Shown: positions 46,735 to 55,651 of the stretch, piece after piece
Numbering within the stretch: the stretch's first letter is position 1
Layout of the letters: the number at the start of each line of letters is the position of its first letter
NCBI RefSeq assembly: GCF_007923265.1
Contig: NZ_VOJA01000004.1
Coordinates: 453,819 to 517,818 of the forward strand
Length of the DNA: 64,000 nt
Origin: Francisella salimarina
GTDB taxonomy: Bacteria > Pseudomonadota > Gammaproteobacteria > Francisellales > Francisellaceae
Direction: 5' to 3'
Translations under genes and position numbers: made by a program
Notes under the pieces: generated by a model
What the model was told of the DNA's origin: nothing
The model's database searches: none
The model's input: only the letters and a program-made list of their open reading frames with translations

Positions 46735-48132
46735 ATGTCTTTCTTGGTTGCAATAGTTGGTAGAGCCAATGTTGGTAAATCTACTCTTTTTAATGTTTTA
46801 ACAAACTCTCGTGATGCATTGGTTTTTGATTTTGAGGGAGTAACTCGTGATCGTCAATATGGTCAGGCTAAATACGATGGCTTAGATTATCTTGTTGTCG
46901 ATACTGGTGGTATATCAGATCAAGATGCAGGTTTTGATGAGTTTATGGCAAAACAGTCTCAGATGGCAATAGATGAAGCGAATTTAGTTTTCTTTGTGGT
47001 TGATGGTAGATCAGGTTTAACAGCTGGAGATGAGTATGTTGCCGATCTTTTGCGTCAGAAAGATAAGAAAGTAGTAGTTGTCGTGAATAAAGTAGATGGT
47101 GTTGAAGAAGAGTCTGCAATGGCAGATTTTTATAAATTTGGCTTTGAAAAAGTATTTTCAGTATCAGCAGCACATCGTAGAAACACCCAAAAGCTTATTG
47201 ATAAATTTCTTAAAAAACCTCTGAATGAATACTATCAGGACTACACTCAGACACAAGAGCATAAGGAGCAACTGCGCCATGGTATACACTTCTCGCTTAT
47301 TGGGCGCCCTAATGTAGGCAAATCAACACTTACAAATAGAATGCTTGGAGAAGACAGAGTAGTGGTTTTTGATATGCCTGGCACTACTATCGATAGTGTT
47401 AGTATTCCGTTTGAGCGCCATGGGCATAAATACACTATTGTTGATACAGCAGGTGTGCGTAAAAGGGGTAAGGTAAAACAGACATTAGAAAAGTTTTCTG
47501 TTATTAAGACTCTACAAGCAATACAAGATTCAAATGTTGTGGTTGCTGTGGTTGATGCAAGACAAGGAATTTCAGATCAAGATTTAAGTTTGATACATTT
47601 TGCTATCAAGAATGGTAGAGCACTTGTGTTGGCTATAAATAAGTGGGATGGTATGACTGAAGAAGATCGCAATCAAGTTAAACAAGATTTGAAGCGAAAA
47701 TTATTCTTCTTAGAAGATTATGTCGATATGCACTTTATTTCGGCATTGCATGGTACAAATGTAGGGCATGTGTTTGAGTCTATAGATACTGCATATAATT
47801 GTGCGAATAAAAAAATAACTACAGCAGATGCAACTCGTCTGATGCAACTTGCTGTTGAGGCTCATTCACCCCCGATGGTTGGTAAATTTAGAATTAAGCT
47901 TAAGTATGCTCATGTTGGTGGGCATAATCCTCCTGTCATCGTTATACATGGTAACCAAGTTAATAGATTACCTAATTCATATAAAAGATATTTAGAAAAT
48001 TTCTTTAGAGAAGCTTTAGATTTTCGTGGTACTCCTATAGTATTTGAATTTAAACAGTCAGACAATCCTTTTGCAGATAGAAAAAATAAGAGAACAAAAG
48101 ATGAAGGCAGTAAGAGTAAAAAAGCTAAATAA
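46735..48132 (+). CDS. der: ribosome-assembly GTPase Der (EngA)
   Basis: Double GTPase for 50S subunit maturation. 465 residues. G1 motifs GRANVGKSTLF (near 9) and GRPNVGKSTLT (near 191), with DTGG and DTAG G3 loops, NKVD and NKWD G4 motifs, and a C-terminal KH-like domain. A Lys-rich tail (RKNKRTKDEGSKSKKAK) ends it. The following murA homologue starts 32 bases inside this gene. Confidence 0.96.
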   Translation: MSFLVAIVGRANVGKSTLFNVLTNSRDALVFDFEGVTRDRQYGQAKYDGLDYLVVDTGGISDQDAGFDEFMAKQSQMAIDEANLVFFVVDGRSGLTAGDEYVADLLRQKDKKVVVVVNKVDGVEEESAMADFYKFGFEKVFSVSAAHRRNTQKLIDKFLKKPLNEYYQDYTQTQEHKEQLRHGIHFSLIGRPNVGKSTLTNRMLGEDRVVVFDMPGTTIDSVSIPFERHGHKYTIVDTAGVRKRGKVKQTLEKFSVIKTLQAIQDSNVVVAVVDARQGISDQDLSLIHFAIKNGRALVLAINKWDGMTEEDRNQVKQDLKRKLFFLEDYVDMHFISALHGTNVGHVFESIDTAYNCANKKITTADATRLMQLAVEAHSPPMVGKFRIKLKYAHVGGHNPPVIVIHGNQVNRLPNSYKRYLENFFREALDFRGTPIVFEFKQSDNPFADRKNKRTKDEGSKSKKAK

Positions 48133-49405
48133 AATTGCTGAAGAAGTAACGATTAGTATTAGTGGTGCAAAAAATGCTCTGCTACATTTAATTTTTGCAG
48201 GATTGATTCCAGATACTAAGACCAAGTTTTGTAATGTACCTACAACTCTTTTAGACTATAAAGGAGCTAAGGAAATTTTAAAAAATGTTGGTGCCAGAGT
48301 TGTAGAGAAAGGAGAGTGTGTAACTATTGATACTAGTTCTATTTCGAATGAACCTCTTGAGTTATGCGGTGAGATGACATCTAAAACTAGATGCTCACTG
48401 ATGCTACTAGGCTCTATGTTGAAGAAGAAGGGTCGTGTAAGAATTGGCTTTCCTGGAGGTTGTAGCTTTAGTGAGAAAAGACCTTTTGATATTCATCTTA
48501 ATGGGTTGGAAGCTCTTGGTGCAGAAGTGAAGTTGGCGGATGATTATATAGATGTTATCTATAAGGAAGAAAAAGACGCTGAGTTTAAAATGCTTTTTCC
48601 TTCTGTTGGTGCTACTATGAATTTGGTCATGTATGCTGTCATAGGTAGTTCTGAGGTAGTTCTTGAAAATGTTGCCTTAGAGCCGGAGGTCGTTACTTTA
48701 ATTGACTATCTAAATCAATGTGGTGCAAATATTTATTTTGATACTGATAGTAGGAAGATCAGGGTAATTGGTGTTTCTAGGTTGTCAGGATGTGAGTTTG
48801 AGATAATTTTTGATCGGATTCAAGCTATGACCTATGCTGCTATGGCTTATTTATATAAAACAAATGTTACAATTACGAATATTAATACTAATGATACTTA
48901 TAACATTGAAAAGCCTCTTGAGAAGCTTACAAATATAGGTGCTAGATGGGAGTATGATCAAGCTGGTAATAGTATTAAATTCTTCGGTAAAGATAGCATT
49001 ATAAAAGGTGATGACATAATAGCAGCACCTTTTCCACATTTTCCTACAGATTTGCAGCCTATATTTGCAGTTATGTTATTTATGGCAAATAGTTCAAGTA
49101 CTATTCAAGATACCGTATATCCTGAACGCATCAATTATGTGTACCAGATCCGTAAGATGGGTTTCAATATTTCAATAGATAATAATTTAATAAAAATAAG
49201 CCCTGTTAGAGATTTGAAAAATATACGTCCTGCTGTAATGAGTGTAAAAGATTTGCGAGCAGGCATGGCATGTTTAATGGCTGGATCATTGTTGGATGAG
49301 TTTTCGACTATTAATAATGCTCATCAAATTTTTAGAGGGTATAATAATCTTATAGAAAATATGTCTCATTTTATGCAGATTGAGATTTTAGATGGTAATG
49401 TTTAG
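48101..49405 (+). CDS. murA: UDP-GlcNAc 1-carboxyvinyltransferase (MurA) homologue
   Basis: 434 residues with the EPSP-synthase/MurA fold. The enolpyruvyl transfer to UDP-GlcNAc begins peptidoglycan synthesis. Conserved: SGAKNALLHL near the N-terminus (Lys/Asn), FPGGCSFSEKRPFDIHL with the catalytic-type cysteine, FPTDLQPIF with the catalytic Asp, and KDLRAGMACLMAG. The loop between the cysteine and the following arginine is one residue longer than in E. coli MurA (Cys-x5-Arg rather than Cys-x4-Arg), and identity elsewhere looks low. The ATG at 48101 is preferred to upstream frames; it overlaps der by 32 bases. murB follows. Confidence 0.82.
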   Translation: MKAVRVKKLNKIAEEVTISISGAKNALLHLIFAGLIPDTKTKFCNVPTTLLDYKGAKEILKNVGARVVEKGECVTIDTSSISNEPLELCGEMTSKTRCSLMLLGSMLKKKGRVRIGFPGGCSFSEKRPFDIHLNGLEALGAEVKLADDYIDVIYKEEKDAEFKMLFPSVGATMNLVMYAVIGSSEVVLENVALEPEVVTLIDYLNQCGANIYFDTDSRKIRVIGVSRLSGCEFEIIFDRIQAMTYAAMAYLYKTNVTITNINTNDTYNIEKPLEKLTNIGARWEYDQAGNSIKFFGKDSIIKGDDIIAAPFPHFPTDLQPIFAVMLFMANSSSTIQDTVYPERINYVYQIRKMGFNISIDNNLIKISPVRDLKNIRPAVMSVKDLRAGMACLMAGSLLDEFSTINNAHQIFRGYNNLIENMSHFMQIEILDGNV

Positions 49406-49412
49406 GTAGCAG

Positions 49413-50261
49413 ATGTCAAAATATATATCTTTAGAACAGTATAATACATATCGCATAAAATCTTATGCTAAGCATGTTTATTTTCCAAATAATGAAAAAG
49501 AGTTATTAGAAATTGTGAATAGGCATAATCAGGTATTTTTTCTTGGTAACGGTAGTAATGTTATTTTTTCAAAAGAATATTATGATGATGTTGCGTTTGT
49601 GGTATTTTGTGAAAATTTTAATTCTTTTAATATTGATGATAAATGTGTAAAAGTTCAAGCAGGAGTCTTATTACAAGATCTTGCACTTGCGACCTATGAG
49701 GCTGGTTTAAGTGGCATAGAGACTTTTTATGATGTTCCAGCTAGTGTAGGTGGTGCATTGATTATGAATGCCGGTGCTTATGGAGATGAAATATATACAT
49801 ATGTGAAAAGTGTTACGATTCTGGATCTCAAAACAAAAAAAATAAAGAAATATCTCAAAGATGAAATTGAGTATGGTTATAGATACTCTATGTTTAAATA
49901 TCTTAATGATATTTGTATATTATCAGCGGAGTTTGAGTTTGAGTCAAAATCTAAGCAAGAGATTAAAATGAAACTTGATGATATCTATTCGAGAAGATTA
50001 TTGAATTTGCCTCAAAAACCTACAGCGGGAAGTGTTTTTAAGAGACCTCAAGCAAATATGCCTGTAGGAGTTATGGTTGAAGAGCTGGGACTTAAAGGTA
50101 AGCAAGTTGGAGGTGCTCAGATATCCCCTAAACATGGAGGTATTATAGTTAATAATGGTCATGCTACGGGTGAGGATATACTGCGACTTATAGAGCTCAT
50201 AAAACGAGAGGTTTTAGAACACTATAGTATTGAACTACATGAAGAACAGATTGTTATTTAA
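49413..50261 (+). CDS. murB: UDP-N-acetylenolpyruvoylglucosamine reductase
   Basis: FAD enzyme that reduces the MurA product to UDP-MurNAc. 282 residues. NTYRIKSYA at the start, FLGNGSNVIF (FAD), GIETFYDVPASVGGALIMNAGAYG, then PTAGSVFKRP with the proton-donor serine and GAQISPKHGGIIVNNGHAT. This is the shorter type lacking the Tyr loop. Starts eight bases after the murA homologue, so the two form a functional pair. Confidence 0.93.
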   Translation: MSKYISLEQYNTYRIKSYAKHVYFPNNEKELLEIVNRHNQVFFLGNGSNVIFSKEYYDDVAFVVFCENFNSFNIDDKCVKVQAGVLLQDLALATYEAGLSGIETFYDVPASVGGALIMNAGAYGDEIYTYVKSVTILDLKTKKIKKYLKDEIEYGYRYSMFKYLNDICILSAEFEFESKSKQEIKMKLDDIYSRRLLNLPQKPTAGSVFKRPQANMPVGVMVEELGLKGKQVGGAQISPKHGGIIVNNGHATGEDILRLIELIKREVLEHYSIELHEEQIVI

Positions 50262-50338
50262 TATCTTTAGTTAAAAGCTCTTTTTTATATGTTTAATATC
50301 GAATATACTTTGTTTAGGAAAAATATTTTTAATAAATT

Positions 50339-51232
50339 ATGAAAATAAAGATTTTATCTTCTTTCATTATGGTATCTTTATTTTTTAGCAGTTCTTTTGC
50401 TGATACTATTACAGCTAAAGCTAATCAAGCAGTTAATGTAGACACGAGTGATAATCCGTTACGAGATTATGCTCAAAAAACATCTATAAATACAGATTCA
50501 GCAATTAATACGGGGCCCACATCATCTAATAACACTCAGATTCTCGATACAAATCAGATTGATGATAATGTTCCTAAGGCAAATGATTATGGAGATGCAT
50601 TGAGTAGTTTGGTTGATACAAGTGATGATGATTATGATAAGCTGATTGCAGAAGCAAATGCTATTTTAGCAGATAGCACACCATCTGAAACCAAAAAAAA
50701 GATTGATGCTTTCAATAAAGAATTAGAAGAAAGGTCTAAAAAAGAAAAAGACAATTTTATTAAGAGTACAGCAGGTAATACTTTGAGTAAAGCGAGTGAT
50801 ATAGTCAATAGTAACCAAACACAGAAAGTAGATCAGAAATTTGATGAGTCCTATAATACATATTCAGAAAAATCATCAGGTGATTATATAAATGAAAATG
50901 TTAAAAACTATGATGAGGATTATAAACCAAAAAACTATGATGGACTTCTTGAAAGTATTAGTACTCCTAAGGATATTGAAGAATCTTTCAATGATATAGA
51001 TAAAGATGAAAATGATGATTTTAAATATAAACTAAAAGATGGTTATCCTATTGAGCAAATAACAACAGTTGGTTTATTAAGTGGTGAACAGAAGCGCTAT
51101 AAGAAATGTTTGATAATGAAGACTTATGGTGGTGGTACATGGAGAACATATTGTCAGCCACTTAAAAAGCCTACTAAATGTCCTGATTATGATTGGCAAC
51201 AGCTATCATCTATGTCTATCATGTACTGCTAA
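50339..51232 (+). CDS. hypothetical secreted protein, Asp/Asn/Ser-rich
   Basis: 297 residues. Signal peptide MKIKILSSFIMVSLFFSSSFA. The mature part is low-complexity (Asp, Asn, Ser, Lys) and probably disordered to about residue 235. A compact C-terminal module of about 60 residues holds four cysteines (KKCLIMKT, RTYCQPL, TKCPDY, IMYC), so two disulfides are likely. I do not recognise a family. It follows murB after 77 bases, on the same strand. Confidence 0.72.
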   Translation: MKIKILSSFIMVSLFFSSSFADTITAKANQAVNVDTSDNPLRDYAQKTSINTDSAINTGPTSSNNTQILDTNQIDDNVPKANDYGDALSSLVDTSDDDYDKLIAEANAILADSTPSETKKKIDAFNKELEERSKKEKDNFIKSTAGNTLSKASDIVNSNQTQKVDQKFDESYNTYSEKSSGDYINENVKNYDEDYKPKNYDGLLESISTPKDIEESFNDIDKDENDDFKYKLKDGYPIEQITTVGLLSGEQKRYKKCLIMKTYGGGTWRTYCQPLKKPTKCPDYDWQQLSSMSIMYC

Positions 51233-51242
51233 AATAAAACTA

Positions 51243-52007
51243 TTAATTCTTTTTAAACTCCGTTATTTGTTTTTTAAGCTCGTCTAGGCTTATTCTATTA
51301 GGATTTGCGCGTGGGGTTATATTATTATCTTCATTCTTGCGAACCGCATAACCGTATAGAGCTTCTATTTCTAATTGTAGATTTTGCTTAAATTTATTAA
51401 TAAAAGTATTCCACATATTTTTACCAGTCAAACAAGTATGCATATTTGTATCTGCTAGAGGCTCATTGAGATGTCTAATATCTTCAAATATAGTTTTAAT
51501 GTTTTCATAAGTGAATGTGATTAGGTCTGATTCGATAGCTGGGGTTTTGTATCTACTACTTTGTAGGGTATTACCCCATGTTAGAAGATCTATCATATCA
51601 TTTGTATGCTTTGACTTACTAATAGTTGCAAAAGCCTTTTTCATAGAGTCAAAAGATTTATCGCCAAAGGTCGAAAATAAAAGGATACCATCATCCTTAA
51701 GCAGCTCGTAATATTCATCTAGCTCTTGGGCCAAGTTATCAGTTAGATGGATGATACTATTTGAAATAATAATGTCAAAATATTGTACTTTATCTTGGTT
51801 TTTATGTATTTTGGCATTAGGAAAGCGATTTTGTAAACTGCTTAGATAATCGTCATCACAATATCCTGTTATTAAGATATCTGATGGATTAAGCTTTATG
51901 AAGTCAAGTCTTCTGAGTAGTCTATGAGCTATCTCATTTTTAATAAAAGATTGTCGATATAGTTTTCTGTTGGATATTCTATTTAAGAAGAGATTATAAT
52001 TAAACAT
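51243..52007 (-). CDS. BioC/NDUFAF5-like methyltransferase-fold protein
   Basis: 254 residues. The start LFLNRISNRKLYRQSFIKNE and the later DILITGYCDDDYLSSLQNRF, DIIISNSIIHL and DGILLFSTFGDKSF follow the class I SAM-methyltransferase order of BioC and mitochondrial NDUFAF5. The glycine-rich SAM motif I (usually LDLGCGTG) has become ITGYCDDD, so SAM binding may be weakened or lost. It is divergent from comF, with only 24 bases between the start codons. Confidence 0.7.
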   Translation of the reverse strand: MFNYNLFLNRISNRKLYRQSFIKNEIAHRLLRRLDFIKLNPSDILITGYCDDDYLSSLQNRFPNAKIHKNQDKVQYFDIIISNSIIHLTDNLAQELDEYYELLKDDGILLFSTFGDKSFDSMKKAFATISKSKHTNDMIDLLTWGNTLQSSRYKTPAIESDLITFTYENIKTIFEDIRHLNEPLADTNMHTCLTGKNMWNTFINKFKQNLQLEIEALYGYAVRKNEDNNITPRANPNRISLDELKKQITEFKKN

Positions 52008-52031
52008 AAATGTTCACTATAGTATGCTTGT

Positions 52032-52685
52032 ATGGAGATTATAACAAAAATACTGCAAATACTCTTCACTCAGAATTGTTTATTATGTAAGCAGTCATCT
52101 GAGGATGTTATCTGTAATTATTGTTTACACAGTCTGGAAGTAGACTTGAATACACAACAGTATAAGTTAGATTTTGATATTGAGTATGATTATTATCACC
52201 TACTTAGTTACACAACAGAAGTTAGATATTTATTACAAAAGCTTAAGTTTCAAAAATATTTGTTAGTAATGCGGGTGTTCAGTAAGCTTATGCAGAAATG
52301 GTGGGATAAGATGGGCGATAAATACTTCGCTGATGTTGATGCCATTGCTACAGTGCCCATACATAGGCTTAGATATGTCTATAGAGGGTTTAATCAGTCT
52401 GAGCTTCTTGCTAGTGAATTAGCAGAATATGCTGATATTAGAACAGTGTTTTCAAATTGCTCACGTACGAAATATACAAAGTCACAAGCTAAATCATTCA
52501 AGCAAAAAAGAGCTTCACAGATAAAGGGAGTATTCCAGCTTAATCAACCTATTATAGCTAAGCATTTATTGATATTTGATGATGTTTTGACAACAGGGGC
52601 AACGATTAGAGAATTTATAGGAACTATATCAGAAGGTAGCCAAATTAATAAAATATCTATAGTTACTCTCGTGCGTCCAGAATAA
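52032..52685 (+). CDS. comF: ComF-family phosphoribosyltransferase-like protein
   Basis: 217 residues. N-terminal zinc-ribbon-like pairs (NCLLCKQSSEDVICNYCL), then the phosphoribosyltransferase core with ATVPIHRLRYVYRGFNQSELLA and the PRPP loop LLIFDDVLTTGATIREFI. ComF/GntX proteins assist DNA uptake in competent bacteria. The start is an ATG with no clear ribosome site. Divergent from the BioC-like gene. Confidence 0.88.
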   Translation: MEIITKILQILFTQNCLLCKQSSEDVICNYCLHSLEVDLNTQQYKLDFDIEYDYYHLLSYTTEVRYLLQKLKFQKYLLVMRVFSKLMQKWWDKMGDKYFADVDAIATVPIHRLRYVYRGFNQSELLASELAEYADIRTVFSNCSRTKYTKSQAKSFKQKRASQIKGVFQLNQPIIAKHLLIFDDVLTTGATIREFIGTISEGSQINKISIVTLVRPE

Positions 52686-52729
52686 GAAGTCTGCAATGTA
52701 GCTAATCCGAATAACTTTTGAAGCCGTTT

Positions 52730-52808
52730 TGTTATCCTATGGCTTGACCTAGGATCCACTTATTATGGGTTTTAAACTTGGATTCTAGGATCAAGTCGTA
52801 GAATGACA
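52730..52808. repeat. palindromic intergenic repeat element, copy 3 (79 bp)
   Basis: TGTTATCCTATGGCTTGACC at the left end; the right end TCAAGTCGTAGAATGACA is its near reverse complement. Slightly shorter than the other two copies. It lies 45 bases after comF. Confidence 0.72.
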
Positions 52809-52940
52809 TTTTTCTTTCTGATGAATTATTTATTATAAGAAAATGTTATAAATATGATAAAATCAATATATTTAACAATCGTATATAATTTTGTAATAAT
52901 ACTATCAACAAATTAAAAGATTATATGAAAAGGTATCAAA

Positions 52941-53072
52941 ATGAAAAAATTAGTATTATTAGTGGTTTCAGTTATGGGTTTAATAAATGTGAGCTTTGCT
53001 AGTGGTTTACATGAGCTAAATAGTTTCTCAAGTAGCTCATTCCCACCACCAGTGATGATATTAGCCGAGTAA
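52941..53072 (+). CDS. 43-residue secreted peptide
   Basis: A small gene not longer than 132 bases. ATG has AAGG about seven bases upstream. Translation: MKKLVLLVVSVMGLINVSFA, a full signal peptide with a good cleavage site, then SGLHELNSFSSSSFPPPVMI and LAE. The mature peptide would be about 23 residues with a Ser-rich patch and PPP. No known family. It is convergent with the HIT gene, three bases apart. Chance ORFs rarely carry so clean a signal peptide and ribosome site. Confidence 0.55.
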   Translation: MKKLVLLVVSVMGLINVSFASGLHELNSFSSSSFPPPVMILAE

Positions 53073-53075
53073 GGC

Positions 53076-53414
53076 TTACTCAGGAAGTTTAAGTTTGATT
53101 TTACCACCTAGAATATGAGCATGAATATGAAAAACCATCTGCCCACCTTCTTTACCTGTATTAAAAACAGTTTTAAAACCTCTCAAACCAAGTAGTTTAG
53201 CAACTTTAGGTATGCTTAACATAAATTTACCCATAAGCTCTTCATCTTGTTCAGTTAGCTCATTCAGGCTAGCTATATGTTTCTTTGGAATAACTAAAAC
53301 ATGAGTATCAGCAGCTGGATTGATATCATGGAAAGCAAAAACATTTTCATCCTCATAAACTTTCTTTGATGGAATCTCTCCAGTGATAATCTTACAAAAA
53401 ATACAATCAGACAT
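53076..53414 (-). CDS. hinT: HIT-family purine nucleotide-binding protein (HinT)
   Basis: 112 residues. Catalytic HIHAHILGG (HxHxH) near residue 95 and DCIFCKIITGEIP at the start define the Hint branch, which hydrolyses adenosine phosphoramidates. The ATG directly follows the ubiB stop (TAAATG) with GGAG upstream. Last gene of the ubiE-ubiJ-ubiB-hinT run. Confidence 0.93.
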   Translation of the reverse strand: MSDCIFCKIITGEIPSKKVYEDENVFAFHDINPAADTHVLVIPKKHIASLNELTEQDEELMGKFMLSIPKVAKLLGLRGFKTVFNTGKEGGQMVFHIHAHILGGKIKLKLPE

Positions 53415-55070
53415 TTATTTCTCCTTTTTAAAAATATAATAGGCCAAACAAACAACACCTGCTATCAATATGGTTGTACTATGAGTAGTGATTAAATCCT
53501 GCAATTTAGTCAGAGAGCTAGTATCTTTAGTTATATTTGCTATAGCGCCTGTAGCTATTAATAAAACACTTGCACCCAATGCAAATCGATGCTTTTTCTT
53601 AGGCTCTTTAGCTTTACTAACTTGGTGTGATGGCATGGTTTTTAAATTCATCTGCGTATGTTGTAATATATCAAATACCATACGTGGCAGTTCTGGTAGT
53701 CTATCACTAACTCTAGGCATATTTTCTAACGAACGATGATAAAAACCTCTTAATCCCATTTGCTCTTTCATCCATTTCTCTAATATTGGACGAGATGTTT
53801 CCCATATATTAAGTTCTGGGCATAGTTTTTGCCCAAGACCCTCAACATGAAATAGAGTTTTCTGCAATAATGTAAGTTGAGGTTGTATATTCATATTGAA
53901 ACGACGAGCAACAGCAAATAGCTGCATCAAAGTATAGCCTAGTGAAATTTCTTTCATAGGTTTTTCAAAAATTGGCTCACAAACTGTTCTGATGGCAGAT
54001 TCTAATACATCTTCACGTGTATCACTAGGAACCCAGCCTGACTCTATATGTAGTTCAGCTACCTTGCGATAATCACGTTTAAAAAATGCCAGAAAATTAC
54101 CTGCTAGATAACGCTGGTCATCACGATTAAGTGTACCAACAATACCAAAGTCGATAGATATGTATTTTGGATCTGCTGGATTTGTGACATCGATAAACAT
54201 GTTACCAGGGTGCATATCTGCATGGAAGAAGCAGTTATCAAACACCTGAGAGTAGAATATTTCCACACCTCGCTGTGCTAATAAACGGCGATCAACCCCT
54301 AGAGCATCGAGAGTTTCGATATCAGATACTCTGACACCACTGACACGTTCCATAACCATTACTGTAGAGCTAGTATATTCCCAATATATCTTAGGTACAT
54401 AATGTATAGTTGAGCCCTCGAAGTTTCTGCGTATTTGAGATGCATTAGATGCCTCGCGTACTAGATCAAGTTCATCAAAGAAGCTTTGATTAATTTCTTT
54501 GACGATTTCGACAGGCTTGAAACGCTTAATTTCTTTTAATTTGCTAAGTAGCGTTGCAAAGAAAAGCATCAAAGAAGTATCAAGTTTTAGGATTTTCTCT
54601 ATACCTGGTCGCAATACTTTAACTACAACTTTTTCATCATTTTGAAGTACTGCGCCATGAACTTGAGCAACAGAAGCAGAGGCTAGCGGGGTGCTTTCAA
54701 AACTTTTGAATATCTTATTTATTGGTTTTTTTGCAGCCTTTTCAATCTGCTGAGCTGCAATATCGTTATCAAACGGTGGTACATTATCTTGAAGTTTAGA
54801 GACCTCTTTTATTACTTCAGGAGGAAGCAGATCAGCACGCACAGATAACGCTTGTCCAAACTTAATAAATATAGGTCCAAGCTTCTCTAACGCCTCTCTT
54901 ATGCGTACACCGTGCTCTAGCTTGCGTAATCTTGGAGAGTAATAAAAAGGGTTTACTAAAAGTATAAGTTTAAGACTTCTTATTTTAGTTGCTCGGATTG
55001 GTTCATTGAGAAGGCAGTACCTATTTATAATATAAAAAATATATATAAGTCTTAGAAATTTTCTAATCAT
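53415..55070 (-). CDS. ubiB: UbiB, ubiquinone biosynthesis atypical kinase/ATPase
   Basis: 551 residues. ABC1/ADCK-type fold: KxGQ motif KFGQALSVRADLLPPE, Ala-rich loop ASVAQVHGAV, catalytic lysine VVVKVLRPG, HADMHPGNMF and the metal-binding ISIDFGIVG. Two C-terminal helices anchor it (ALGASVLLIATGAI, TILIAGVVCLAYYI). Needed for aerobic ubiquinone synthesis. It overlaps ubiJ by eight bases. Confidence 0.95.
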   Translation of the reverse strand: MIRKFLRLIYIFYIINRYCLLNEPIRATKIRSLKLILLVNPFYYSPRLRKLEHGVRIREALEKLGPIFIKFGQALSVRADLLPPEVIKEVSKLQDNVPPFDNDIAAQQIEKAAKKPINKIFKSFESTPLASASVAQVHGAVLQNDEKVVVKVLRPGIEKILKLDTSLMLFFATLLSKLKEIKRFKPVEIVKEINQSFFDELDLVREASNASQIRRNFEGSTIHYVPKIYWEYTSSTVMVMERVSGVRVSDIETLDALGVDRRLLAQRGVEIFYSQVFDNCFFHADMHPGNMFIDVTNPADPKYISIDFGIVGTLNRDDQRYLAGNFLAFFKRDYRKVAELHIESGWVPSDTREDVLESAIRTVCEPIFEKPMKEISLGYTLMQLFAVARRFNMNIQPQLTLLQKTLFHVEGLGQKLCPELNIWETSRPILEKWMKEQMGLRGFYHRSLENMPRVSDRLPELPRMVFDILQHTQMNLKTMPSHQVSKAKEPKKKHRFALGASVLLIATGAIANITKDTSSLTKLQDLITTHSTTILIAGVVCLAYYIFKKEK

Positions 55071-55650
55071 TGTATAAGCTCTCTAATAAGTTTAGTTTAG
55101 CTTCTATTCTATCAGTAGCCTGTTTTAGCTCTTGAACTTGACGATAAAAAATATTTATCTCATTTTGTGATATTAATGTTCTCTTTTCTTCAGTTAAAAA
55201 ATCTTTAATATCAACTATAGTTTCTTGGCGTGATGTTCTAAGATATTGTTTCGCTTTAGTAAAAGGTTTTGCTATCGTTGCTGCAAATTCTGGACTAGTA
55301 ATCTCAGATATTTTATAAACTAAATCAATATCAATAGCACTTATGAATTTATTAAACTCATTTAGGTCTTTAAGACTACCTTGATAATCAAGTTTATTGG
55401 CAATTATAAGTTTTTGAAGATTTTTGTTAAATATCAGTTCAAGTATATAAGCCAGTTTACCTTTTAGCACATTTTTAGAATGCTCATCAGTAGCATGGAT
55501 TTTTGATTTTTCAACTTTTAATGTAACCGAAAAATCAATATCAGTAATCTCTACCCTTAATGTTTTATTATTAAGTGGTAGCAATAAACTACTCATTTGT
55601 GGGTCAAGTTTAGATAATAATATTAGGACGTTATCTATTATTTGAATCAT
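55063..55650 (-). CDS. ubiJ: UbiJ, SCP2-domain ubiquinone accessory protein
   Basis: 195 residues. An SCP2-like lipid-binding N-terminal half (MSSLLLPLNNKTLRVEI) and a helical C-terminal half ending QELKQATDRIEAKLNLLESL, the shape of UbiJ (YigP). It holds lipid intermediates for the Ubi complex. Sequence conservation in this family is low; position between ubiE and ubiB carries most of the weight. One base separates it from ubiE and it overlaps ubiB by eight bases. Confidence 0.82.
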   Translation of the reverse strand: MIQIIDNVLILLSKLDPQMSSLLLPLNNKTLRVEITDIDFSVTLKVEKSKIHATDEHSKNVLKGKLAYILELIFNKNLQKLIIANKLDYQGSLKDLNEFNKFISAIDIDLVYKISEITSPEFAATIAKPFTKAKQYLRTSRQETIVDIKDFLTEEKRTLISQNEINIFYRQVQELKQATDRIEAKLNLLESLYND

Positions 55651-55651
55651 T

